Below the pieces are notes generated by a model. That model had not been told where the DNA came from and did no database searches. It was given only the letters and a program-made list of their open reading frames with translations. Below are positions 7,792 to 16,516 of a stretch of DNA of 64,000 nt, piece after piece (position 1 is the stretch's first letter; every line of letters starts with the position of its first letter). The DNA is from Nemorincola caseinilytica. GTDB lineage: Bacteria > Bacteroidota > Bacteroidia > Chitinophagales > Chitinophagaceae. The position numbers were made by a program, and so were the translations under genes. The stretch spans positions 186,001-250,000 of the forward strand of contig NZ_BAABFA010000004.1 in NCBI RefSeq assembly GCF_039540515.1, written 5' to 3'.

Positions 7792-10092
7792 ATGACGCAT
7801 CTTCCACCACTTATATCAGACCTGGGCCTGGTAATGGGGGCAGCGGCCGTAGTGACACTCGTGTTCAAACGGCTGAAGCAACCCACTGTACTGGGTTATA
7901 TACTGGCAGGCATAATGGTAGGGCCTCACTTCCCGCTATTCCCCAGCGTGGCCGATACGGAAAGCGTAGATGTATGGGCGCAGATAGGAGTGATAGTGCT
8001 GCTTTTTTGCCTGGGCCTGGAGTTCAGTTTCAAAAAACTGATGCGGGTGGGCGGCACGGCATCGGTCACCGCAGTTACAGAGATAGGCACCATGCTCCTG
8101 ATGGGGTTCGGTGTGGGTAAGCTGCTGGGTTGGTCTACCACCGATTGTATTTTCCTGGGTACCATGCTGTCCATTTCTTCCACCACCATCATCATCAGGG
8201 CGTTCGATGAGCTGGGGGTAAAGGAAAAGAAGTTCACCGGCCTGGTGTTCGGCGTACTTATCGTACAAGACCTCGCCGCCATCCTTATGCTTGTATTACT
8301 GCCTACGGTGGCCGCCAGTACCAAGCTGTCGGGTACGGCCATCCTGTTCCCGGTGGGCAAGCTCATATTCTTCCTGGTGCTGTGGTTCGTGTCGGGTATC
8401 TTCTTCCTGCCTACCATATTGCGCCGCGCAGGCCGGTTCATGAACAATGAGATGCTGCTCGTCACCTCGCTGGCGCTCTGCTTCATGATGGTGATACTGG
8501 CCGCCGGGGCCGGGTTCTCACCCGCCCTCGGGGCGTTCATCATGGGCTCCATCCTTGCCGAAACCCCCCTTGGCGGAAAGATAGAGCACCTTACTGTATC
8601 TATAAAAGAGATGTTCGGGGCGGTCTTCTTCGTATCGGTAGGTATGATGATAGACCCCAATATATTGCCGCAGTACTGGCAGCAGATACTCATCATCATG
8701 CTGGTGGTGCTGGTGGCCATGCCATTCAGTACCATAGTGGGTGCCCTGCTTTCGCGGCAGCCGTTCAAGATATCGGTGCAGGCGGGTATGAGCCTTTCGC
8801 AGATAGGCGAATTTTCCTTCATCATAGCTACCATGGGCCTTACCATGAAGCTCACCGGCCCGCATCTGTACCCTGTGGCGGTGGCCGTATCGGCGCTCAC
8901 GGCCTTTACCACACCTTATATGATACGGTTATCGGGGCCGCTCTACAATTGGCTCACCCGCAGACTACCCGGGAACTGGGTGACCGCCATAGACAAATAC
9001 AGCCACGAGGGGCAGAAAGTGAAACCCACCAGCGACTGGAACAAGTACATCACATCTTACCTCATACAAACGGTCATTCACACTATACTGGTAGTGGGTA
9101 TAGTGCTTGTGGTGTCCAATATCATATTGCCCGCGCTCGACGATCATGGCGACAATCCTGTTATAAGAATAGGTACTGCCATCACCACCTTGCTGCTCAT
9201 AGCGCCCTTGCTATGGGCCCTTGCCATACGCAAGATATACCCTTCGGTAGCCAACAGGCTTTGGGAAAAACGCTACTACCGCGGCCCCATGATAGTGCTG
9301 CAACTGCTGCGCCTGGTGATAGCCTTCGTGATAATGGGTTTCGTGGTGCATAATATCGTTTCCTATACATGGGCATTGATATTGTTGGGGGTCACACTGA
9401 TAACCGTACTGCTGAACTACCGGCGGCTGCAACTGGTACATTCCTGGGCCGAGCGCAGGTTCATGACCAACCTGAACGAAAAAGAGGTACTGGATAAAAG
9501 AGAGAGCGGAGCCCACCTTACCCCATGGGATGCGCATATCACCAATTTCGTAGTATCGCCCGATTTCAAAGGGGTAGGTATGACCCTGATGGAGCTAAAG
9601 CTGCGTGAGAACTACGGTGTGAACATAGCCATGATAAAACGTGGCGCCTTTACCATACAGGCGCCCGACAGGCAGGAACGCATATATCCCGAAGATACCC
9701 TGTATGTGATAGGCACCGATGACCAGGTCATTTCTTTCAAAAAGCACCTGGAAGAAAGCAGTGCGGCACGCGCACGCAAAGGGTCGCCTGAGGACGAGCT
9801 GACGCTGCAGCGCATGGAGATAGCAGAAGGATCGCCCATAGCCGGTATGACCATAAAGGCATCGGAGATAAGGGAGCGTACCAAGGGACTGATAGTGGGC
9901 ATAGAACGCAACGGGGAGCGTATATTGAACCCCGAATCGAACGTGGTGCTGCTCAGCAACGACCTGCTGTGGATAGTGGGCAACATAAAGCGCATAAAGG
10001 TATTCGAGAAGATAGTGGGCACACCGCAAAGGGTGGACGGAGCACAGGAACAGAAGCCCGGCACCACAGAAAAAGACACAAAAGAGATATGA
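7792..10092 (+). CDS. CPA2-family cation/proton antiporter with two RCK_C domains
   Basis: 766 residues. Residues 1-390 are a Na+/H+ exchanger-type membrane domain (GYILAGIMVGPH, FCLGLEFSFKKL, SISSTTIIIRAFDELG, VLIVQDLAAI, GAFIMGSILAETP, FVSVGMMIDP), which matches KefB/YbaL-like antiporters. A second hydrophobic block lies at about 425-545. Two TrkA-C (RCK_C) modules follow at about 580-655 and 668-740, with no Rossmann RCK_N domain between. RCK_C domains bind nucleotides or cations and gate transport, so regulated K+ or Na+ export is likely; the ion cannot be told from sequence. Its stop overlaps the next start (ATGA). Confidence 0.88.
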   Translation: MTHLPPLISDLGLVMGAAAVVTLVFKRLKQPTVLGYILAGIMVGPHFPLFPSVADTESVDVWAQIGVIVLLFCLGLEFSFKKLMRVGGTASVTAVTEIGTMLLMGFGVGKLLGWSTTDCIFLGTMLSISSTTIIIRAFDELGVKEKKFTGLVFGVLIVQDLAAILMLVLLPTVAASTKLSGTAILFPVGKLIFFLVLWFVSGIFFLPTILRRAGRFMNNEMLLVTSLALCFMMVILAAGAGFSPALGAFIMGSILAETPLGGKIEHLTVSIKEMFGAVFFVSVGMMIDPNILPQYWQQILIIMLVVLVAMPFSTIVGALLSRQPFKISVQAGMSLSQIGEFSFIIATMGLTMKLTGPHLYPVAVAVSALTAFTTPYMIRLSGPLYNWLTRRLPGNWVTAIDKYSHEGQKVKPTSDWNKYITSYLIQTVIHTILVVGIVLVVSNIILPALDDHGDNPVIRIGTAITTLLLIAPLLWALAIRKIYPSVANRLWEKRYYRGPMIVLQLLRLVIAFVIMGFVVHNIVSYTWALILLGVTLITVLLNYRRLQLVHSWAERRFMTNLNEKEVLDKRESGAHLTPWDAHITNFVVSPDFKGVGMTLMELKLRENYGVNIAMIKRGAFTIQAPDRQERIYPEDTLYVIGTDDQVISFKKHLEESSAARARKGSPEDELTLQRMEIAEGSPIAGMTIKASEIRERTKGLIVGIERNGERILNPESNVVLLSNDLLWIVGNIKRIKVFEKIVGTPQRVDGAQEQKPGTTEKDTKEI

Positions 10093-10640
10093 ACAAGATA
10101 GCAGGTATATTGATGATAGGTATGCTATGGCTGGCCGGCAGCAGTTGCCACCGCAAAATAATGCAGCCAAAGAAAGATATAGTATACAACGAAAGCGCAC
10201 AGACCACTACCTATACCGAAGCGCCGTATGGCAGCCTGGTGATACCCGGCCGCTGGGAGGCGGGAAAGTATACCAAGGGTAGCGGACATCAATACCTGTA
10301 CCGGGCCGATACCAGCACCCTTGTAGCGGCCATAGGCTCCTGCAGAAGCCTGCCTTTTGGCAAGCAGCAATTGCAGGGGTATGCCGTAGTAGAGCGGTAT
10401 TACGAACTGGAGAAAAAGTACCAGGACATGCAGGGACAGTCCACAAAACTGATAGTGGCCGACAGTGCCAAAAAGTATATGCTGTGGAAAGCGCATATAG
10501 ATGGTATAGACCAGTACTTCCTCTTCGGGGTAAAGGATGGCGATGAATGTGCATACCGCTACCTGAACCTGAAGACGCGGAAAATGACCGCCGATGTCAG
10601 TATACAGTACCTGCGCGATATTTTTCTGGATAGCAAGTGA
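10089..10640 (+). CDS. Small lipoprotein coupled to the antiporter gene
   Basis: 183 residues starting at ATG 10089, which overlaps the antiporter TGA, so the two are almost certainly translated together. The N-terminus is a lipoprotein signal (GMLWLAGSSC with Cys20). The mature part has no motif I recognise; it is mixed alpha/beta with several Tyr-rich stretches (YAVVERYYELEKKYQDMQ). Another in-frame start lies upstream inside the antiporter, but only the ATG at 10089 gives a lipobox. Function unknown; the coupling suggests an envelope partner of the transporter. Confidence 0.75.
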   Translation: MNKIAGILMIGMLWLAGSSCHRKIMQPKKDIVYNESAQTTTYTEAPYGSLVIPGRWEAGKYTKGSGHQYLYRADTSTLVAAIGSCRSLPFGKQQLQGYAVVERYYELEKKYQDMQGQSTKLIVADSAKKYMLWKAHIDGIDQYFLFGVKDGDECAYRYLNLKTRKMTADVSIQYLRDIFLDSK

Positions 10641-10661
10641 GCCATGATGGCTTTCCGTTAC

Positions 10662-10669
10662 TATTTTTG
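10662..10669 (+). promoter_or_regulatory. -7 promoter element of dapD (TATTTTTG)
   Basis: Exact match to TAnnTTTG in the short gap after the lipoprotein stop, 24 nt before the dapD ATG. No convincing -33 element was found. Confidence 0.5.
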
Positions 10670-10693
10670 ACCCGCTCAACAGCACACTATTTT

Positions 10694-11512
10694 ATGTACG
10701 CACAACTACAAGAGGCGATAGAGGCCGCATTCGCAGACCGTGAACTACTGAAGAGCACCAGCTACAGCGATGCCGTAAGGGCCGTTATAGAAGAGGTGGA
10801 CAAAGGTCGCCTGCGTGTGGCGCGCGCCATAGATGGCGGCTGGGAGGTGCAGGAATGGGTGAAGAAGGCCATACTCATGTACTTCGGCATACAGCAGATG
10901 CAGACATGGGAGCTGCCGCCCTTCGAGTTCTACGACAAGATGGCCCTGAAGAAGGACTATGCATCGCTGGGCGTGCGTGCGGTGCCGCATGCTGTGGCCC
11001 GCTATGGTGCCTTCCTGGCCCGCAATGTGGTGCTGATGCCCTCTTATGTGAATATAGGCGCCTATGTAGATGAGGGTACAATGGTGGACACATGGGCCAC
11101 TGTAGGCTCTTGCGCGCAGATAGGTAAGGGCGTACACCTGAGCGGTGGTGTGGGAATAGGTGGTGTATTGGAGCCGCTACAGGCATCGCCAGTCATAATA
11201 GAAGATGGCTGTTTCATAGGTTCGCGCTGCATAGTGGTAGAAGGGGTGATAGTAGAAAGAGAGGCCGTACTGGGCGCCAATGTGGTACTGACACAAAGCA
11301 CCAGGATAATAGATGTGAGCGGCCCCGAACCTGTAGAATACAAGGGTAGGGTGCCTGCACGCAGTGTAGTGATACCGGGCAGTTATGCCAAAAAATTCCC
11401 TGCCGGGGAGTATCATGTGAACTGCGCCCTTATCATAGGTACCCGCAAACCATCTACCGACCTGAAGACAAGCCTGAACGATGCGCTGAGGGACTTTAAT
11501 GTGTCTGTGTAG
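10694..11512 (+). CDS. dapD: 2,3,4,5-tetrahydropyridine-2,6-dicarboxylate N-succinyltransferase
   Basis: 272 residues, a cytoplasmic left-handed beta-helix acyltransferase of the succinylase route to meso-diaminopimelate and lysine. The central block NVVLMPSYVNIGAYVDEGTM followed by DTWATVGSCAQIGK, HLSGGVGIGGVLEPLQA and IIEDGCFIGSRCIVVEGVIVE is close to E. coli DapD. The start at ATG 10694 (MYAQLQEAIEAAF) matches the length of the E. coli protein. An earlier in-frame ATG at 10637 would add 19 residues upstream of the promoter element and is less likely. Substrate specificity for succinyl- rather than acetyl-CoA is inferred from overall similarity. Confidence 0.95.
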   Translation: MYAQLQEAIEAAFADRELLKSTSYSDAVRAVIEEVDKGRLRVARAIDGGWEVQEWVKKAILMYFGIQQMQTWELPPFEFYDKMALKKDYASLGVRAVPHAVARYGAFLARNVVLMPSYVNIGAYVDEGTMVDTWATVGSCAQIGKGVHLSGGVGIGGVLEPLQASPVIIEDGCFIGSRCIVVEGVIVEREAVLGANVVLTQSTRIIDVSGPEPVEYKGRVPARSVVIPGSYAKKFPAGEYHVNCALIIGTRKPSTDLKTSLNDALRDFNVSV

Positions 11513-11516
11513 GCTA

Positions 11517-12839
11517 TCAGCTTTGGGGTTTGTTCCCCCATATTCTTATACATAAGTAATATATAGCGAGCCCGATGGCGAATGCTGCGCCATATACATA
11601 CGATGCCGCAGGGTCATCGGCCACTATGCATATGGTGACATAGGCATATGCCGCTATGAATATGAGCGGTACTATAGGGTAGGGCCGTACTTTGTAGATG
11701 CCTTCCTGCCCATCGTCCCGTTTGCGCAGCACAAAGATGGCGCTGGCGCCTAGTATCAGGCCGGTGGTGTTGAAGAACATGGTATAGTTGAGCAGCGACC
11801 CGAAAGAGTCTGCAAAGAACAGTGTAACGAGTATAGCTGCAACGAATACCGTGATGCCGAATTCCTGCACCTGTGTTCTTGGGTTCACCCGCCTGAAGAT
11901 GGGTGGCAGCACACCGTCTTCGGCCATGGCGTAATATACCCGCGGGTTCGACATAATGTATACATTCACATAGGCCAGCACCGACAGGAACATGAGTATG
12001 GATGTGACCTTGTACCCCACACTGCCGAAGAGTACCTGCGCCATGCGCGCGGCCAGCACATCGGTCTGCTGCACACCGCCAAAGCCCAATACCCGGCAAT
12101 AGGCGAAATTGGCCGCCAGGTATAGCGCCAGCACTATGCCTATGCCCGTGAATATGGACCGGGGTATATTGCGCTGCGGCTGTGCTATATCGCCGCCCAT
12201 GTTTATGGTAAGGGCATAGCCGGTATAGGTAAAGAAGACAGGTATCAGCGATAGGCCGAAAGCGCTTATGAGGCTACCCTCATAAGGCTTATAGGTAGCT
12301 ACCGGCGGTGGTGCATCATGTACGAACACCGCCATGCACAGCAATATTATCATTCCTATCTTGAAGAGGGTAAGGGCGTTCTGCAGCCGTGCGCTGGTCT
12401 TTATACCCAGGTAGTTCACCACATACAGCACCAGTACCGATGTGATGGTGGTGATCTTTATACCCGTATCGTTCTGCAGGCTGTCCGGCATCAGTACGGG
12501 GTTTATGTAGCCTGCGCCTATCATGGCCACTGCCGCTACCGATGCTATGTTGGATATGGCCAGCACCCACTCTGCCATAAAGGCCACAGAGGGGTGGTAG
12601 CAATGCGATAATGTTTTGTAGAAACCGCCTGCATGCGGGTAGCGTGCGCCTATCTCGGCAAAGGTGAGCGCGCCGCACAGGCTCACTACACCACCGAATA
12701 TCCATGCCCCGTAGAATACCCATTCGCTGCCGGCCTTTATGGCCACATCGGCCGGCGTGCGAAAGATGCCCATACCTATCACCAGGCTCACCACTATCAT
12801 GGTAAGGTCGAAGCGGCTGAGTAAGGGCTTTATGCTCAT
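11517..12839 (-). CDS. APC-superfamily amino-acid permease
   Basis: 440 residues with about 12 transmembrane helices and no signal peptide. It opens with the family signature in TM1 (MIVVSLVIGMGIFRTPADVA, the unwound GxGIF motif) and has FAEIGARYPHAGGFYKTL in the TM3 region. FTYTGYALTINMGGDIAQPQ with RNIPRSIFTGIGIV matches the TM6 gate region of LAT/YfnA-type transporters. It would take up or exchange an amino acid across the inner membrane; the substrate is not evident. It follows the efflux adaptor by 24 bp and converges with dapD with 4 bp between stops. Confidence 0.88.
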   Translation of the reverse strand: MSIKPLLSRFDLTMIVVSLVIGMGIFRTPADVAIKAGSEWVFYGAWIFGGVVSLCGALTFAEIGARYPHAGGFYKTLSHCYHPSVAFMAEWVLAISNIASVAAVAMIGAGYINPVLMPDSLQNDTGIKITTITSVLVLYVVNYLGIKTSARLQNALTLFKIGMIILLCMAVFVHDAPPPVATYKPYEGSLISAFGLSLIPVFFTYTGYALTINMGGDIAQPQRNIPRSIFTGIGIVLALYLAANFAYCRVLGFGGVQQTDVLAARMAQVLFGSVGYKVTSILMFLSVLAYVNVYIMSNPRVYYAMAEDGVLPPIFRRVNPRTQVQEFGITVFVAAILVTLFFADSFGSLLNYTMFFNTTGLILGASAIFVLRKRDDGQEGIYKVRPYPIVPLIFIAAYAYVTICIVADDPAASYVYGAAFAIGLAIYYLCIRIWGNKPQS

Positions 12840-12863
12840 AAGGTATGGCCGCGGTATGGGGTA

Positions 12864-14210
12864 TTATTCCTTGTCCTTATCCTTGTTCTCAAAGAGTTTT
12901 TCCTTGTCCACCACGTTCACCTTGCCCTTGTCGTTCAGGGTGCGGGCTATGGCGCCATAGGGTGCGGTCACTACCTGTTCGTTCTCGGTAATGCCCTCTG
13001 TTATTTCCAGGTATTTGTTGTCCTGCAGGCCGGTCTTCACATCGCGCAGGTGCACTGTTTTTGTCTTGTCGTTGTATACGAACACCACCTGGCGTATCTC
13101 GTTGGTTATATAGGCCAGCTCTTCCTTCTTCTTCATACTGTCGGGCCAGTCGCGGGTGGTCACTGCGTTCACGGGTACGGAAAGGATGTTCTCCTGCCTG
13201 TTGGTCTGTATCTCTACCGATGCCGACATGCCCGGTTTGAAGGGGAATTTACCCTTTGGCAGCTTGGCCGCTATATCGGCATAGCTCGATGGCAGAATGG
13301 TGATGTGTACCGTATAGTTGGTCACCTGGTCGGAACTGTTGCCGCCCGCACCCGACATGATGGACTTGGAGCTGCTCACTGCTATCTTCGATACAGTACC
13401 CTTGAATTTCCGGTTGCGATAGGCATCGGCCTCTATGATGGTGGTGTCGCCTATCTTCACTTTCGATATATCGGTCTCGCTCACATCCACACGCACCTCT
13501 ATACGGCTCATATCGGCTATGGTCAGCATTTCGGTACCTGCCATTTGCGCGGTACCTACCACACGCTCGCCCTTCTTTACGTTCAGTTGGGATATGATGC
13601 CCGATGTAGGCGCTACTATGGTAGTGCGCTGCAGGTTCTCTTTTGCCTGCGAAAGCCCTGCCATGGCCGCATCCACACTATATTTCCCGCCCGATGCCGA
13701 TGCCTTTGCAGCTTCCAGCGATGCTTTTGCAGAATTGAAATTCGCCTCGCCCTGCTCATATTCCAGCTGCGATATCACTTTCTGCTCATACAGTTTCTGG
13801 TTGCGGTTGTGAGTGGCCAGCGCCAGATCGTACTGCGATTTTGCCTGTGCTATCATCTCCGAAGAGTTCTGCGCCCCTGCCTTCGACTGCGATACCGATG
13901 CCGAGGCCTGGTTCACCAGCGAGCTGTATATGGCGGCGTTTATCCTTACCAGCACATCGCCCTTATGTACGCTATCGCCCTCCTGCACATCCAGCATGGT
14001 TATCTCACCGCTCACCTCGGGCGCTATCTTCACTTCTGTCTCGGGGTATATCTTGCCGCTTGCCGTCACGGTCTCGGTTATGGTGTGCCTTGCTACCTTT
14101 TCTACGGCCACTTTGGTGCCATCATCGCCCCTGTTCTTGATGACGATGACCAGTACTACCAGCAGCAATACACCAATGATAATGATCCACAGGGCTTTTT
14201 TCGACCTCAT
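12864..14210 (-). CDS. Periplasmic adaptor (membrane-fusion) protein, HlyD/MacA type
   Basis: 448 residues: an N-terminal transmembrane anchor (LWIIIIGVLLLVVLVIVI), a lipoyl/biotinyl half-motif (EVKIAPEVSGEITMLDVQEGDSVHKGDVLVRI), a long Ala/Gln-rich coiled-coil hairpin (about residues 95-200), the second lipoyl half (TIVAPTSGIISQLNVKKGERV) and a beta-barrel (VDVSETDISKVKIGDTTII). It should bridge an inner-membrane exporter and a TolC-like channel. Neither partner is next to it, which is unusual because MacB-type ABC subunits normally follow directly. The C-terminus is strongly charged (KEKLFENKDKDKE). Confidence 0.87.
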   Translation of the reverse strand: MRSKKALWIIIIGVLLLVVLVIVIKNRGDDGTKVAVEKVARHTITETVTASGKIYPETEVKIAPEVSGEITMLDVQEGDSVHKGDVLVRINAAIYSSLVNQASASVSQSKAGAQNSSEMIAQAKSQYDLALATHNRNQKLYEQKVISQLEYEQGEANFNSAKASLEAAKASASGGKYSVDAAMAGLSQAKENLQRTTIVAPTSGIISQLNVKKGERVVGTAQMAGTEMLTIADMSRIEVRVDVSETDISKVKIGDTTIIEADAYRNRKFKGTVSKIAVSSSKSIMSGAGGNSSDQVTNYTVHITILPSSYADIAAKLPKGKFPFKPGMSASVEIQTNRQENILSVPVNAVTTRDWPDSMKKKEELAYITNEIRQVVFVYNDKTKTVHLRDVKTGLQDNKYLEITEGITENEQVVTAPYGAIARTLNDKGKVNVVDKEKLFENKDKDKE

Positions 14211-14326
14211 AACGTAGTGTGTGAATTGAGGTGTAAATATACGCTATGGGTATGAACCATGATGCAAAGGATGGGTTAGATAGCCGCAATGCGGGGGAAA
14301 TGTATGCTGCCGGGCATAGCGGTCGG

Positions 14327-16516
14327 TCAGATCTTTACCCCCAGTGTAATGAAGAAGCCCCTGCCATCGCCGGGTATGATGCCGGGACCGGGATAGCCGG
14401 TGGCGCGGCGGGTGAAGTAGGCCGCATTCAGCACATTGTTCACCGTGCCTTCCACCGTGTACCTGCGCCATGTATACCCCGCCGATATATCGGCCACGCG
14501 GTAGGCGGGTATCAGGCCGTTCACGGCGCTGTAAAGCCCGTCGGTAGCATTGGTGGCATCGGCATACTGCTCGCTCAGGGCGCTCAGTTGCACCGACATT
14601 TTCAGGCTCTTCCATGCGCCCTGCACGCCTGTGCGCAGGTTCATGAGGGGCACATATTCCACCCGCTTGCCCTGTATGTCGGGTATCATGCTTTTGGTAT
14701 AGCCGGCCTGTGTAAGGGCCAGGTTGGTGAACAGGTTCAGCTTCCAGTCGCTGCCGGTATAGCCTGCCAGTTGCAGCGCATTCAGCTCCAGGAAGGATTC
14801 CAGGCCATATATATCGGCCTGCCCTATGTTGCTCCTGCGGCGTATCACGGTATAGTTCGGTGTTTTGTACAGGTATTCGCCTATGCGGTTGCCATAGTGC
14901 AGAAAGAACACATTGGCATCATAGCGCAATACCTTGCCCACACTGCCGCGTATGCCCAGGTCGCCGCTCCAGCCTTTTTCGTCCTGTATGTTGGGGTCTA
15001 TCTGGAAGGATGGGTTCATGGTGCGTATGTCAGAGAAGGTCACCGAGCGGTAGTTCTGCGAAAGATTGCCATAGAACTCTGCATCCGTATTCAGCTTGTA
15101 GCCTGCGCCCACCCCTGCTATCACAAAGGTGCGCGGCAGCGACCTGTTCTCCTGTATCAGGGTATCTATTATAGGGTTGTTCGCAAGGTCGGTCTCGCGG
15201 TAGCGGTAGTAGCCCTGCGCACGGGTGCGTATATGCTCGGCTCGCAGGCCGGGGGTGATGTTCAGCCGTGGCCCCAGGCGGAAGATATGCTCTACGAATG
15301 CCGCATAGTTCATATTCGGGAACTCATAGTCCGACATCATATCGGTACTTGTCTCATCGGCAAAGGAGAACTGGGGGCCGCTTCCGTTCTGCACATATCC
15401 CTGTGCCTCCTTGCTGCGGCCATAGTAGGCGCGTATGCCTGCCAGCAGATTGTTCTCTTGCTTGCCGGCCTTGTACCTGTGTATGATGCGCGATTCCAGC
15501 GTGCCGTTCCTGAAAACACCCTTCAGCAGGTCGCGCGGGGCGGTGCCGTTGTCCGGCTGCGATGGCCTGTTGGGGCGGTAGCCCAGTGCATTGCGGGTGG
15601 CATACAGGCCCGATGCCCGTGTTTGCCAGCGGGTACGCTCGGTGATGTGGAAGTCCCATTCCAGGTCGGCAAGGTTCCAGTTCACTGCGAACCAGTTGCG
15701 CGACCTGTTGCTCTGCCTCGGGTCTTTTGCGAACATGGCATCTGTAAGGCCGCCCGGCTGCTGCGACAGGTAGTTCAGGTGCGTAAGCTCCAGCCCCAGC
15801 ATATGTTTGTTGCTGATGTGGTAATGCAGGTCGGCATAGGCATTTATGGCCTCGAAGCCGCTATTGGGCCGCCAGCCGTCGCCACGCTTGTACTGCAGGT
15901 AGCCGAAGTAGGACAACTTGTCCGATGTGCCGCCTATGCTGTTGTAACTGCCAAAGTACCCCCACGATCCCGCCGTTTGCCTGCTTTCTATCTCCAGCGG
16001 CTTCTTGAGGTCGTCGGGCTGTTTCATCTCGAAGTTCAGCAGCCCGCCGAACTGGGTGCCATACTGCAGGCCCGATGCGCCCTTTATCACTTCTATCTTC
16101 TTCAGCGCCTCGGTAGGTGGGGTATAGTAGCTTTCGGGATAGCCAAGGGCATCTGCGCTTATATCGTACCCGTTCTGCCGCACATTGAAGTTCGAGGTGC
16201 GGTTGGGATCCAGCCCGCGACCGCCTATGCTCAGTTGCAGCCCCGATCCGTCGTTCTCGAAGATGTTCAGCCCTGCTACCTTGGCATATACCTGGCGTGC
16301 GTTGTTGGTCGACTTATTGACCGTCAGTTGCTCTACATTTATCAGTTCGGTCTTCTTGCCGGCCGTCAGCTTCATGCCTTCCACCTGGTTCATGCTGCGG
16401 AAGTCGCTGCTGTTCCTATCGCGTACCTCTACGGCATTCAAATGCTTTACCGTATCCTGCGCGTGGCAGTATATGGGGAAGGTGAACAATAAGAACAACG
16501 AACGTTTACAAACCAT
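14327..16516 (-). CDS. TonB-dependent outer-membrane receptor (FecA-like)
   Basis: 729 residues: signal peptide (LLFTFPIYCHA-Q), a plug domain at about 40-160 (RQVYAKVAGLNIFENDGSGL, IKGASGLQYGTQFGGLLNFE) and a 22-strand barrel rich in aromatic residues. It ends GDGRGFFITLGVKI, with a short terminal strand. The plug resembles FecA-type siderophore or ferric-citrate receptors. The N-terminal carboxypeptidase-like domain common in SusC-type receptors is absent. Its ATG overlaps the stop of the upstream carboxylase homologue by 11 bp, so the two are translationally coupled. In context it is the import gate of the imelysin/DUF4856 locus; the ligand is probably a metal complex, but this is inference. 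Confidence 0.9.
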   Translation of the reverse strand: MVCKRSLFLLFTFPIYCHAQDTVKHLNAVEVRDRNSSDFRSMNQVEGMKLTAGKKTELINVEQLTVNKSTNNARQVYAKVAGLNIFENDGSGLQLSIGGRGLDPNRTSNFNVRQNGYDISADALGYPESYYTPPTEALKKIEVIKGASGLQYGTQFGGLLNFEMKQPDDLKKPLEIESRQTAGSWGYFGSYNSIGGTSDKLSYFGYLQYKRGDGWRPNSGFEAINAYADLHYHISNKHMLGLELTHLNYLSQQPGGLTDAMFAKDPRQSNRSRNWFAVNWNLADLEWDFHITERTRWQTRASGLYATRNALGYRPNRPSQPDNGTAPRDLLKGVFRNGTLESRIIHRYKAGKQENNLLAGIRAYYGRSKEAQGYVQNGSGPQFSFADETSTDMMSDYEFPNMNYAAFVEHIFRLGPRLNITPGLRAEHIRTRAQGYYRYRETDLANNPIIDTLIQENRSLPRTFVIAGVGAGYKLNTDAEFYGNLSQNYRSVTFSDIRTMNPSFQIDPNIQDEKGWSGDLGIRGSVGKVLRYDANVFFLHYGNRIGEYLYKTPNYTVIRRRSNIGQADIYGLESFLELNALQLAGYTGSDWKLNLFTNLALTQAGYTKSMIPDIQGKRVEYVPLMNLRTGVQGAWKSLKMSVQLSALSEQYADATNATDGLYSAVNGLIPAYRVADISAGYTWRRYTVEGTVNNVLNAAYFTRRATGYPGPGIIPGDGRGFFITLGVKI

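Noticed and set aside
11517..14210. Permease plus adaptor considered as a complete tripartite efflux pump
   Set aside because: The permease is of the APC amino-acid type, which does not pair with membrane-fusion proteins in known systems, and no TolC-like gene is present.
14246..16492. A 748-codon open frame antisense to the TonB receptor
   Set aside because: It has no start context, no domain and low-complexity composition. Codon bias of the real gene (few Leu TTA/CTA and Ser TCA codons) removes antisense stops. The same explains the long antisense frames at 29198-30340 and 43278-44318.
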